64,000 nt of DNA from Ceratothoa steindachneri (lineage: Eukaryota > Arthropoda > Malacostraca > Isopoda > Cymothoidae), in assembly GCA_963969495.1 (NCBI GenBank), contig OZ018338.1, forward strand, positions 43,710,206 through 43,774,205, read 5' to 3'. Numbering within the stretch: position 1 is the stretch's first letter; each line of letters begins with the position of its first letter. Below the pieces are notes generated by a model, which worked only from the letters and a program-made list of their open reading frames with translations, had not been told where the DNA came from and searched no databases. A program made the translations under genes and the position numbers. Shown here piece after piece: positions 34,480 to 44,330 of this stretch.

Positions 34480-34705
34480 TTTCGCGGAAGCTTTAAAGAA
34501 ACATATGGGGGACATAGACCCACTATTCTGTCGGAAACCTCCACTTGCTAAAATATATTCACGTCCCAAAGACTTTCTAACTTATTCGTACGTGTTTGTA
34601 AGGAACTTAAAATGCTACTCTAAGTTAGGTAAGCAATTTCATGTCTTATCCCGTAAAATTAAGAATATAAAACTCTCACTGTCCAAGTTAGCCCGAATTT
34701 CCTGA
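34480..34705 (+). mobile_element. Possible Gypsy integrase C-terminal remnant
   Basis: ALKKHMGDIDP followed by KIYSRPKDFLTYSYVFVRN resembles the end of Gypsy integrase before the HVFVRxD block. It is upstream of, and parallel to, a clearer fragment of the same domain, so it may be a second copy. Similarity is weak. Confidence 0.4.
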
Positions 34706-34839
34706 GAACAATTGTTAATAGAAACCTCAAGCAAGAGAGACTACCTTTGCTTCGCAAAACTTTACTCATTCCAGGACTTAGAGAACCTTTTGTTGGCAGG
34801 TAATTCCATTTTAATTTAAAAAAAGAGTTCCATAATGGC

Positions 34840-35262
34840 CCGTCGACAAGGCAGGCTGTTGGCACTAAGATAATTCTCCTGGGTATTCGTGCCTTACCCA
34901 CCGAGTCAGGACTTTCCCCTTTTACGGCAGTAACGAGTACCACACTATTGTGCACAAAACCTTTAGTCTCGTCGTCTTCATCGAAATCGGATGCTAAGTT
35001 TATTAAAGACACAGATCGACTTAGTGTGAGTATCTTTAGGACACCTGCACTCGGTGCCTAAGCTTTTGTGCACCGAGACCTGCAGAATGCGACGCATGTT
35101 TGGGTCTGGATAGACCGCGTTCGCAAAACACTCGAAGCGCCATATGCTGGCCCTTTTACGGTGATCGAGCGTGGCAGCAAGGTATTCAAGCTAGAATACC
35201 CTGATGGAAGAAGGGACACTGTCTCAATAGACCGATTAAAACGGCGAAATTGCTTACCTTAG
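34840..35262 (+). mobile_element. Ty3/Gypsy integrase C-terminal fragment
   Basis: After a degenerate IILLGIRALPTESGLSPFTA block (about 34868), an open frame ends with VHRDLQNATHVWVWIDRVRK, then YAGPFTVIERGSKVF and VSIDRLKRR, with a stop at 35260. This is the chromo-like/SH3 end of Gypsy integrase. It lies on the strand opposite the Gypsy RT fragment at 31 kb, so the two are separate insertions or were rearranged. Confidence 0.82.
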
Positions 35263-36100
35263 GCGAGAATGACGTACCGGGTAATTAGCGTCTCGTAAGG
35301 ACACGGGATGGGCACATGAGGACCAGCCGCAGTTCGCCGCGTGGAGAACCTGCATCAGGAGAAGATGCGACATTTGGCAACGCGCAAAACAAAACAGCGA
35401 GAACTGAAGAAGAAGGATCTAGTTTGCCAGGGACAATTTGTATTATTATTATTGAACATTGCGTAATCATAAATAGATCGCCACTACTGTATGTTATAAG
35501 AGGCATAAATACATATACAATCCTCACTAATCCATGTTATTTGTTTTACATACCTTAGAATTTGTATGTTAAAAGAGGCATAAATATACATACATGCCTC
35601 GCTGAACCATTTTTGTCTTGTAACTTTGAGCAATGTAATAATTATATCCACAACTTAGCGATATTTCATGTATTTTGGGGGTTGTGGGAGGTTGTACAGG
35701 CCCTCTCTAAGCACAGATGTATCCATGTATAAGAGAGGTTAATTTAATTGCCCTGTGCGTATATTAAAAATGTACCTGCTTGTCTAGTTAGGATGTGCGA
35801 TCTTCTTTCTAAACTCCGTTACTGGGAGGAAAGTTCTGTGGAGGCATGGCCCTGTCACTAAAATTGCACCAGAAAAGTGACTCGGAGGAATAGGAAGAAT
35901 TGAAACAAATTTCCTTCGGAGGTACATAGATATATATTTATTTGTTAACTGGTCAGGAATTTAAACGGAAAGCCGAGAAGTCCGATATCACTAAAAATTT
36001 GGCAACGAACATTTCTCGTCTAGAACTGGAATTAAGCCGAGACAGTTGGCGGAGGCTCAGCTATGACAAAATTATAGCGAAGCAGTGAAAATGGGAAGTG
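35263..36100. other. Region downstream of Gypsy pol with a 75-bp direct repeat
   Basis: GTATGTTATAAGAGGCATAA at 35489 and a close copy at 35564 form a two-unit direct repeat of period 75 bp. LTR sequence might be expected here, but no TG...CA pair could be defined. Confidence 0.45.
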
Positions 36101-36104
36101 CTAT

Positions 36105-36385
36105 AAACTCATTAGCGTCGGGAGAAGAGAATCCTGCCCAGTGGGCGGAGCTGAAGGCATTGTGGTCCCAGTGACGGAAAGCGGCGGTAGGTAACTTAGA
36201 GTAGGAAAGGGGCGCAAAGAAAAATAAATTAAAAAAAGTAGCGATACGAGTTTCAATCGCGCTTCCCGCGTCGCTGGACAGCCGATAGCAAGAGTCCTAA
36301 ACCACTCGGCCATTCTAACCCCCCAAAATCTCATTCAAGCAAAGCATTTAAGCCACTCGCCTGAACTTCTCGCACGTTACACAAG
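36105..36385 (-). mobile_element. tRNA-like SINE unit 1
   Basis: On the minus strand 36320-36239 resembles a class II tRNA: an A-box-like TGGCCGAGTGGTTTAGG, a long variable region, and a weakened B box (GCGATTGAAACTC). It continues into a T-rich linker and a GC-rich body with GCGCCCCTTTCCTACTCTAAG. A homologous unit with a better B box lies about 305 bp upstream on the same strand. The acceptor stem does not pair, so this is not a functional tRNA. Confidence 0.6.
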
Positions 36386-36690
36386 TCCCCTCCTAGAAGC
36401 GGAGCGTATTTGAGGAGAACGGCGTCTGGAATTGTTATTCGAGGCCAAAAGTTCTCCCTCCCCAGCCTCACGGGTCTGGGCACCATTTTATATAACATAG
36501 AGTAGGAAAGGGGCGCAAAGAAAAATAAATAGAGAAAAGTAGCGATATGAGTTTCGAACGCGCTTCCCGCATCGCTGAACAACCGTTAGCGAGAGTCCTA
36601 AACCATTCGCCAATCCTGAACCCCCCCAAAAAAACTCACTTAAGCAAGCGAAGCATTTAAGCCACTCGATTGAACTTCTCGCACGCTACA
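36386..36690 (-). mobile_element. tRNA-like SINE unit 2
   Basis: This repeats unit 1 with a period of about 305 bp. The tRNA-like head lies at about 36540-36625, with GGCGAATGGTTTAGGACTC and a canonical-looking B box GCGTTCGAAACTC. The head ends ATCGCTAC and runs into TTTTCTC and GCGCCCCTTTCCTACTCTA. Shared upstream sequence (CACTTAAGCAAGCGAAGCAT; TTCTCGCACG) shows that the duplicated segment exceeds the tRNA-like part. Confidence 0.6.
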
Positions 36691-37860
36691 AGGCCACGCC
36701 TCCTATACTATTTATAGAAGAAAAATGAAGAATTAGGGACAAGGAGATTCATTTACTCTTGGGTAGACAGTTAATTCACATAGACGATGGAATGTAAAGA
36801 ACTAATTGCGGTTCGTTTAGCGTAGCGAAGCTCCCGTTGTAATTCACCTAAGTCTTGTTCTGGTGATACTCGCTTTCCTGAGCAGTAGTGAAATTTTCTC
36901 TGGCTGTAAATGCGAGCCTCACTTTTGTCTTGCTTGTTTTTCTTTGTTGGAATTAAACATTTATTTTATTACGTGATTCCTCTCAGCCCTTTCTCGATCA
37001 CAAGCCTTTGAGTATCTTTTGGATTCATATATGAGATTAATGTCACCCTTCACCTCACTCGTGGGAATTCAGGGACCTCTCAAAAATACCTGTATCATTT
37101 TTAACCTTTCAAACTGGTGACGTCTTTACTCTTCTGGGGTTTCTCATCCTCACCCTTAAAACCGGGTTACCTCCTACCTTTAACCCCCCTCCCTCTGCCA
37201 TAAAGTGGGTGACCTGTGAGTCCTCCAAAGAGATGACTGGTCTCCCTTATGAAGTGGTAACCCGAGGCCTCCCATAGAGAAGTGACTATATTTACCTTCT
37301 CCTTCAAATATATCAACAAGTCTTTTCGCAACAATTTATGATCTTTGAAGGCTGCCATTGAGGAGATAATGTCTTTCATTGACAAGGATTCATTGAGCAG
37401 GGCATGCAAGCACTTGATGTTCCTCCTGAAAAAAGTCGTAAAGGTAGCCGCTTTTGAATGGTTTCACAGTTATATATATATCATTCTATTTGTATACAAA
37501 TACTTATTAAATTATATTGCTTTTTGGTACACGACTAGTTTTTCCCGTCTACAATTTATATGAATTTACCTGAAACCACCTGTATTTACAATCATGTACT
37601 GGCTATTCAACAACTAGTGAATAGAGTAAGTCAATATGAAATTCCTATTTTCATGGCATTTGTAAATTATGAAAGACCCTAGAGTCGGTAAAAAAATGAT
37701 TCACTTCTAAGACCACTACTAACCTTGGGATTTAACAAAACCTACATTGCCATATTTTTACATATATACTCCCATAATCCTCATTTAAGCTGGAGTAATT
37801 CACGGGGATCAATCTTCCCAAAACCCTATACACTAATGCTTGAGTACAGTTTCAGAACTT
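36691..37860. other. Unassigned sequence
   Basis: ORFs at 37167-37409 (minus) and 37345-37563 (plus) overlap and show no motif. Confidence 0.4.
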
Positions 37861-37864
37861 TGGA

Positions 37865-38145
37865 GTCGGATTAACAGGGGCTACGAATTAGTGGAAGATA
37901 ATTAAGACAATTTCGTTTTTGCTGATGACATAGTATTACTTATTCGAAATCCAGAGTTATTAAGGTCAAGGATAACACGATTATCACAAACCAGTCTCGC
38001 ATTTATACTGACAATTAATTTTTGAAAAATGAATGTACTTATTGATAATTTTGCAGAAGATTTAGGTTGACGATCAAATCTAAAAGTACTGAAAACAAAC
38101 CAAACCTATTTCACGATGGAAACCTAAATTACTATAAAATATAGG
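37865..38145 (+). mobile_element. LINE reverse transcriptase fragment (FADDIVLL type)
   Basis: WSRINRGYELVEDN is followed after a stop by FVFADDIVLLIRNPELLRSR and then ITRLSQTSLAF. This is the catalytic FADD box and following helix of a LINE RT of the RTE/Jockey kind, distinct from LINE-X (FADDITQI) and CR1 (FADDTKLG). Only this short segment is readable. Confidence 0.65.
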
Positions 38146-38459
38146 CTGAAGGGCGATAGGAATGCCATACGCACGAACTAATAGCCGAATATTTCCGAAG
38201 TTCTCACAAAGTTGTTTGTTACTTATCTACCACCAACGAATTATGAACAGTGGTAATGACCTCCTATTATTTCTGCCTCCTCTTCATGGAAACTCTTCTA
38301 ATTTTCACTTCGTGTTTTTTTGGACGACATTAATATTCCATAAGATTTTGGATGACTGTAAAACCTTTTTGAATCTTTCATATTATTTTGTTATAAGCTT
38401 TAATTTTTGTCCAAGATTGAAGATACTTTATAATAATAGAAAAAAACCTTTTGTAATTT
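38146..38459. other. Unassigned sequence
   Basis: A 121-codon plus-strand ORF at 38162-38527 overlaps the start of the next element and has no recognisable motif. Confidence 0.4.
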
Positions 38460-38900
38460 CAAATGCGGAAGATTGTAGGAGCTCGAATGACTGGAGTATC
38501 ATTAACAAAAACTGCTCAAAGGTTTAATATTTCGAGAGGAATTGTTTCTAAGATCGTGTCTGCTTCTGAAGATCAGGGAGGACAACCTCATAGAAAATTA
38601 ATACCAGACGAAAGAAAAAGCTCGGCGATAGCAGCCATATAATTCTCTACGCGCTGATTATTGAAGAAGCGTATGACCATGGGTCCATTATGACTATAGA
38701 GCTTAATTATAATACAAAAGCAAAACTACATAACAGATTGGTCAGTTGGTGTAAAACAACTGTAAGAAAGTGCGTAGCATAGACACCTCTCAAAATTATT
38801 AAATAAGGGCACGTTTTCAGTAAAAAAGCGAGAATTCATAATATTAAGACTCCTATTTAGATAGTTTTTTTCCGTTTGAGCAGCTAGAAATGGCTGACTG
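38460..38900 (+). mobile_element. Tc1-like transposase fragment
   Basis: RKIVGARMTGVSLTKTAQRF then NISRGIVSKIVSASEDQGG reads in one frame from about 38468 and is the HTH of Tc1-type transposases of the KTAxxFGVSRGTVSKV kind. Further downstream only broken frames remain (LIPDERKSSAIAAI; VSVKKREF). Confidence 0.65.
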
Positions 38901-39029
38901 AAAGTTTATCTTCCTTGGACATAACTAGAGCATCCTCTGAGGGGCCTCAACCAGCGATCAATTGTTGTTTTACACTAACTACACCTTCTGTTAGGTATTT
39001 TTTATATATACATATATATATATTTAATA

Positions 39030-39032
<3 letters not shown>

Positions 39033-39076
<44 letters not shown>
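39033..39076. repeat. (TA)n microsatellite
   Basis: TA tract with small interruptions just upstream, immediately left of the PLE-like terminal block. Confidence 0.95.
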
Positions 39077-39079
<3 letters not shown>

Positions 39080-39253
39080 AGGAAAAGAAAATTCACCACT
39101 GAGCTTCGAGTGATTATTCTGAGCTTTCAAACACAAGCTAGGGTCCTTCTTCAGAGAAGTGAGCAGAGCGGAGTCCCAACTAAAAGAGCTTAAGCTTGGG
39201 AAGGGCACCTGTATTAGCAGCCGTGCTGCAGCTGGTAAAGTAGCACCAAGCAA

Positions 39254-39256
<3 letters not shown>
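39077..39256 (-). mobile_element. PLE-like terminal block between two (TA)n tracts
   Basis: On the minus strand CTGAAGAAGGACCC is followed by GCTTGTGTTTGAAAGCTC (39154-39121). The CTGANGA and GAAA boxes are spaced as in hammerhead-like motifs of Penelope-like element ends. Both sides run directly into (TA)n. No coding sequence is present. The identification is by analogy with the 44.3 and 46.6 kb motifs and stem II is not convincing here. Confidence 0.4.

Positions 39257-39320
<64 letters not shown>
39257..39320. repeat. (TA)n microsatellite
   Basis: TA tract of about 60 bp on the right of the PLE-like block. The Tyr-Ile ORFs it creates are artefacts. Confidence 0.97.
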
Positions 39321-39321
<1 letters not shown>

Positions 39322-39560
39322 TATATATATTTATACATAAATAAGATCTGAAAAGCAATACATTGTATGTCGAAAGAGGCTCTTAATTTTCTCTCTACAT
39401 ACCAATATGCGCGGATATCTACACCATTTTTTTACAAATGGGCACTAATTTATATCACTGTGCCACTATCGAACCCTTTCGCGATTCTTTTTATTTCATT
39501 TATCAAGAATTTTTGAATAAAACTGTTAAGTAAAATAATATCCTAGTGAGTGGTTGTTCC
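39321..39560. other. Unassigned sequence
   Basis: Short stretch between the TA tract and the LINE-X ORF1 copy. Nothing recognised. Confidence 0.4.
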
Positions 39561-41235
39561 GAGTCATCGTGTCTGGTCGCGGTAAAGAAGGAAAAGTTTA
39601 GGGAAAGGTCCGTTAAGACGCCCTCACCATACACACATATTTGAGCCTCGTGATTCGGAACAAAAATATCCTCTAGAAGAAGACGGATCATACGTGCACT
39701 AAGAGGAGTAAAAAAGTACTACAAGAGGGTGCCCCTCCGCACTATCGGTGGAGCGACCAAAGCACCAATTCTAACAGTCATGCAAACCCTCTTCGGCATG
39801 CACAATATATCCCTAATTAGGCTTATTGATACCCCCAACGGCTACGCAGCAGTATGCTGGAAAGACGAAGATATCGAGAGACTGGTATCGGAGGAAGCCA
39901 ATGAGCCCCTACCTACGTGCGATTAGCCTCGAAGCTGTTATCCCCAAGGAAATATTCGCACGCCGAACTATCATACTTAGGAGACTCGACCCGTTCTTCA
40001 CGGACAACTCTTGTGAGGACATCAAGGTCGAGCTAACTAAACACCAGAATTGGGCAAAAATCGACAAAGTCAAAAATTCGTCAAAAACATAGTCAAAGTA
40101 ATCTTTGCAAACATCGAGATGGCTCAGAGGGCCATGTAGGATGGATTCTTCCCTTGTATCGCCTCAGAACAAATTGAAGCGGAGGAGTTTATCCAACTCA
40201 AGTTCTGCCAACGCTGCCTGTCCGTCGAATAACATCCCACTAAAGAATGTATGACGGCTGATGTCACTTGTTCCATCTGCTCCAAACTCGGTCACGGATG
40301 GAAAGAGTGTACTTCCGAAAAACAAAGATGCGCTAACTGCGGAGGGGACCACAAGTTCGTGGCCATAAGGTGTCCCATCCGCAAGGAAGCCATTCGGGCA
40401 AAACGAGATGTGATAAAGCAGGTAAAGGAGGCAAAATCAAAGACCAACGTCGAGGCAGTGGCGTCAACCAGGATCAGCAGCACAGAAAACTCTGCCCCAA
40501 AACTGGTAATGCCAGATGAGTCCAAGGAGATTATAACCATGATCGCCTTTGCTCACTTAGCAAATCTAGCTAGCCCTGGTTCATTTGCAGAGGAGTTAAA
40601 TCGCCTCCTGCAAAACAACGGTTTTCAGAAAAACCTATGGTTCCCGCCCAACCTCTCATCGCAGGAAATGTTAAGGATACAATTCATCAACGTTCCCCAG
40701 CCAAAAAACACTGGAAAAGAAGAAGTTGTGAATCGGTACCATAAAACATCGGAGGAAGAACTCACCAGAAGAAGACTTGGAAAAAGACGGAAACCCAAAA
40801 AAGTTCACAAAGGAGAAAAAAATAAGAAAAAAGAAAAAAGAAGGAGTACAAAAGGCAAATAAAGAAGAGGAAACAAGCCAATCTCAAGAAAGCTCAGACG
40901 AAGATGAAATCCTAAAGTATCCGGGATTTCGACTCATGGAGTAAAGGGATATCCTTCTGCGGAGCTGTTTCTTCGACGCCATGGACGTGGACCTTAAAGT
41001 CCATGGTCCCTCTCAATGCCAGCCCCCAAAGGGACACAATGAAAAACTGCTCGACGGAATCAACAAAGGCAAATACAAATGGACATACAAAGGACCATGG
41101 AGCGCGCGATTTACATCCCGGACTCGTGGTTAAACACCATCGATTTAGCTGTCTCTAAGGTAATGGGGAATTGCCACAAGACTTCGGAGTATTACTTAAC
41201 CTCCAAAATAGCAACCAGTGTTAGCAAGAAGTGAA
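39561..41235 (+). mobile_element. LINE-X copy E: ORF1 (gag-like) remnant
   Basis: ORF1 of the family would bind element RNA. An N-terminal block near 39795 reads FGMHNISLIRLIDTPNG, then RTIILRRLDPFFTDN (about 39965). After a frame change come VKVIFANIEMAQRAM and three zinc knuckles: CQRC...TKEC (about 40208), CSICSKLGHGWKEC (40266-40309) and CANC...RCP. The open frame 40251-40862 continues to NLWFPPNLSSQEM (about 40638) and a Lys/Arg-rich stretch, then SSDEDE and a C-terminal module CQPPKGHNEKLL with GKYKWTY (about 41017-41085). The upper boundary is uncertain. ORF2 is absent downstream. Confidence 0.85.
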
Positions 41236-41990
41236 CAAATCAAAGTGATTAAAACAAGTCAAAAGTGCGAACAATTGAACAAATTAAAGCGTCTAAAATA
41301 AGCAATCTAAAGCGAGAAAAGTGAATGAATCAAGTGAATAACAATTAAAATGGTATAATAGTGTAAAATATAGAATAATAAGAGAATGAATTGAGTGAAT
41401 AATAATTAAAATGGTCTAATAGTGTAAAACTTAGAAAAATAAATTAACGATTAAGCTAAACGAGAATAATAATATAAGTACAACTATTTAACAGATTAGA
41501 TAATAATTTAACTCGTGTGTAAATGGTAATATCATAAAGTGCTACCAAAATAAAGTTTTAAACAAAACAAGAGAAAATAGTAAAACCAGAACAATTAATT
41601 TATCTAAATAAGACTAAAAGAACAACTCAATTAAAAATAAGTGCTAAAATAAATAAAATCGAATATAAAATTATTATATTAAAAATTTACTTCAAACATT
41701 TTTTTAGAAATTTGACTTAAAAAATTATCTCTAAAAATTATACTAAGTTTAAATAACCAAAATTGAAAACATTTCATGTATTCTTTCACAACAATATATA
41801 GGGCTAATAAGTTGACCTCCCCGTTGATTCCGGGAGAATCTGTATTCCTACTTATACTTACAGTTTACTCTTACTCTTCTCCGCTCAATTTTAAAAAAAA
41901 TATAATTTCACACCTACACCTATCTATTGTTTCGTTTTGCATATATGTATTTAAATTTTATTATTTTAATATTTGTAAAATGAAAATCAC
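41236..41990. other. Unassigned AT-rich sequence
   Basis: Runs of AATAA, AGTGAAT and similar words suggest a degraded low-complexity tail, possibly the end of the LINE-X copy. Nothing is conclusive. Confidence 0.4.
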
Positions 41991-42730
41991 TCATTGTATA
42001 TTTATTGCTTTAATACATCGCACACATCTTTCTTATAAGTCATTTACAGATATGTAGATGACGTTTTCTATGTTGGTCCTACGATATTCTTCAAAACCTT
42101 CAATATTTCATTTCCAAATCTTAACAACTTACAAACTACTATTAAGTTTAATGTCAAATGGAAAGCAAACAATAGTTGACCGTTACCTAACATAAAACTT
42201 ATGCAGGTAAATAGAACGATACTGTATTCTTTATACCGTAAACCAAAAATTATAATGTTAAAATATATTTCTGTTTATGCTACGATAAATTCCTTAAGAA
42301 ATCTATTGTTTGTCTTAAAATTTGAAAATATGTGGCCTTTTGTCCTTGTATTCTTTGAATTTATAATGTTTTAATTTATTATTTTAATGGATTCTTTTTG
42401 GTTTATTTAAATATATAATTCCTAAGAAAAATATATTTATTATAGTACTAATGTTTATCGCAATAATTCCAACACAAATTTATAATCTTACCTTCTGGTC
42501 CATAGCATTTGAAACTAAAGGATTTTGCTCTAAAGAATAGTATATTTGTTTTTAAGATATAATTTCACATATAACGAAAAAAATAAGAGTGCATTTGATT
42601 AAATCTAAAATTGTTCAAAATCATAAGTAAGTAGAAGTATGATTAATTTTAATAGAAGTATTTATGAACATCGAGAGGATACAAGATCAGGAAATGTGGC
42701 TTATAATTTATTTAATCACTAAGTAAATGC
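41991..42730 (+). mobile_element. Penelope-like element fragment (RT C-terminus and GIY-YIG remnant)
   Basis: YVDDVFYVGPTIF at 42051 is the RT catalytic box, followed by FPNLNNLQTTIKFNVKWKAN and LYSLYRKPK (about 42225), the post-catalytic PLE pattern ending in YRKP. About 400 bp further on, NRSIYEHREDTRSGNVAYNL (from 42651) matches the GIY-YIG segment KRIYQHREDIRR of the PLE copy at 44.5 kb. The order of RT then GIY-YIG is correct. Stops and indels disable it. Confidence 0.75.
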
Positions 42731-42984
42731 AACAACAAAATATCTATAACAAGAAGTTAAAACATGCATCAGAAAACGTTTAATTTAACAATATATATCT
42801 AAGTTTCATTAGACCACAAAAATGCATAAATAATGTAGTCAAATTTACCTGGTGTTTCATCTCCACTTTCCGTCCTTTATGGCTGTATTCTTATTTATCA
42901 TTCAATGCCTGTAGATGGGTGTGTATACATAAATTATTTCCGCAAGAAATTTATTCTACTGAAGTGTGGTTTTCATATATTAAC

Positions 42985-43014
42985 ACAGTTTTCCTGGGGA
43001 CAGAGGAAAACTGT
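42985..43014. repeat. 10-bp inverted repeat
   Basis: ACAGTTTTCC (42985-42994) and GGAAAACTGT (43005-43014) form perfect arms around a 10-nt loop, just upstream of a mariner-like reading frame. Confidence 0.9.
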
Positions 43015-43830
43015 CTGTGCGGCTGTTGGCAACACCGTTGTATTTGTTGCGCCTGCGCCTCGCTGCCACCCTCAATCTTGGTTGGAAGCCGTTTGTGATA
43101 GAGCTCCCGATTGACGCTACCGCCAAGTGTGAAGTCTGCGCAGTTATTCGGTTTTTGAACGCAAAATGCATTAACCCGATTGAAATTCCTCGCCAATTAA
43201 CGCAAGTGTATGGCGAGCCGTGCATGGATGTCAAAAACGTCCGCAAGTAGTGCAGGAAGTTTGCAGCTGGTCTTACTGAAATTCACGACGAAGAAAAAAG
43301 CGGGCGACCATCAATTTTCAACGAGACAGTCACGAAGGTTGAGCAAATCCTGCCTGAAAATCGGCGGATCCCTCTGGATAATCTCCGCATTTTGGTTCCT
43401 GAGGTTTCCCGAAGCACCTTTCATAGGGTTTTGACGGAAAAATTGCAATATCGGAAGGTGGCGCAGAATGGGTCCCGCGAATGCTCACAAAAGACCACCA
43501 ACGGCAACGAGTTGACTCTTTCCGCGAATTTCTTGGCCGCTATGCAGAGGAAAATGGAGGCTTTTTGGATTCAATTGTTACGGTGACGAAACCTGGGTGC
43601 TCCCTTTCACACCTGAAACCAAACAACAATCACGTGAGTGGCGGCTTTCCTCTTTGCCCAAGTCGCGAAAATTCAAACAAACACAGTCTGCCAGTAAAGT
43701 CATAGGAACTCTATTTTGGGGTCGAAAGGGGGCATTGTTGGTCGACTTCATTGTTTCGGGGACCACAATAAATGCTGAAAGATACTGTGAAAAAGCTCAG
43801 AAGTCGATTCACAACCGGACATGAACCGGC
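43015..43830 (+). mobile_element. Mariner-like (SETMAR type) transposase pseudogene
   Basis: Blocks in order are CEVCAVIRFLNAKCINPIEI and YGEPCMDVKNVRK (43130-43250), KFAAGLTEIHDEEKSGRPS (about 43256), VPEVSRSTFHRVLTEKLQYR (about 43395) as the second HTH, LTKDHQRQRVDSFREFLGRY (about 43484), a TxxDETWV-like site now read VTVTKPGCS, LFWGRKGALLVDF (about 43710) and TTINAERYCE (about 43765). The first catalytic motif is frameshifted and the region with the second and third aspartates is missing after IHNRT. The minus-strand Tc1 piece starts right there, suggesting truncation by that junction. Confidence 0.82.
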
Positions 43831-43834
43831 TTCG

Positions 43835-43995
43835 CCATCTTGTTCTCTGTATAGTCCTCATGCGTATACCTCTTGCTGTAGAGATATCACGTGTTGATTT
43901 GCCACATTGATAGAAGGCGACGATGAGTCCTTTATCAAATGGTGTAATGTCTTTTCCACGCGTCTTTATTCATGCAGCTCCTGTAAAGATTATGA
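43835..43995 (-). mobile_element. Tc1-like transposase N-terminal fragment
   Basis: The minus strand reads GKDITPFDKGLIVAFYQCGK and STRDISTARGI, the first helix-turn-helix of a Tc1/Tc3-type transposase. It is open for about 45 codons and then ends at the mariner remnant. Confidence 0.65.
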
Positions 43996-44284
43996 CAGTT
44001 ATAACAACTATACCAGGGGGGGGGGGACGGCTACGTCAGAGACACTAATGAATGTTACCATATAAGTTTACTCTAATTTAAAGGATTCTGAAACAAATAG
44101 TGACAAAAAAGATACAATGTATCAAAACTAGGTGAACGACCTTTATTTTGGCCAAGAAGTCTATGTACATATATATATATATTTATATATAATCAAGAAA
44201 ACACTGTTTCACTCAATAACGAGTAAATAAATATGCAAGAAAATCACTATTATTGGAACATAAAGTTTATTATTATTATTAAAA
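43996..44284. other. Unassigned sequence with short poly-G and TA tracts
   Basis: A run of nine G at about 44017 and a (TA) tract near 44170 precede the PLE end. No coding motif is visible. Confidence 0.45.
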
Positions 44285-44330
44285 CGGGACTAGTTTCGAT
44301 ATCTAGTTTACCATATCATCTTCAGCCGTT
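44281..44330 (-). ncRNA. Hammerhead-ribozyme-like motif in PLE end
   Basis: Read on the minus strand, stem I arms AACGG and CCGTT flank the core. The core has CTGAAGA (44325-44319), a stem II of GATAT and ATATC separated by 10 nt with one extra T after the CTGANGA box, then GAA, a minimal stem III (AC/GT around TA), and the cleavage triplet GTC. All conserved core positions (CUGANGA, GAA, UH) are present. Hammerhead motifs with very short stem III are known from Penelope-like elements. Whether this copy cleaves is unknown. Confidence 0.65.

Noticed and set aside
36239..36320. Functional tRNA gene (class II)
   Set aside because: The acceptor stem does not pair, the B box is damaged, and a homologous unit with the same flanks lies 305 bp away, which fits a SINE.
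40251..40862. Host CCHC zinc-finger protein gene
   Set aside because: The 203-codon frame matches ORF1 of LINE-X copies C and F in motif order, and upstream ORF1 blocks continue in another frame.
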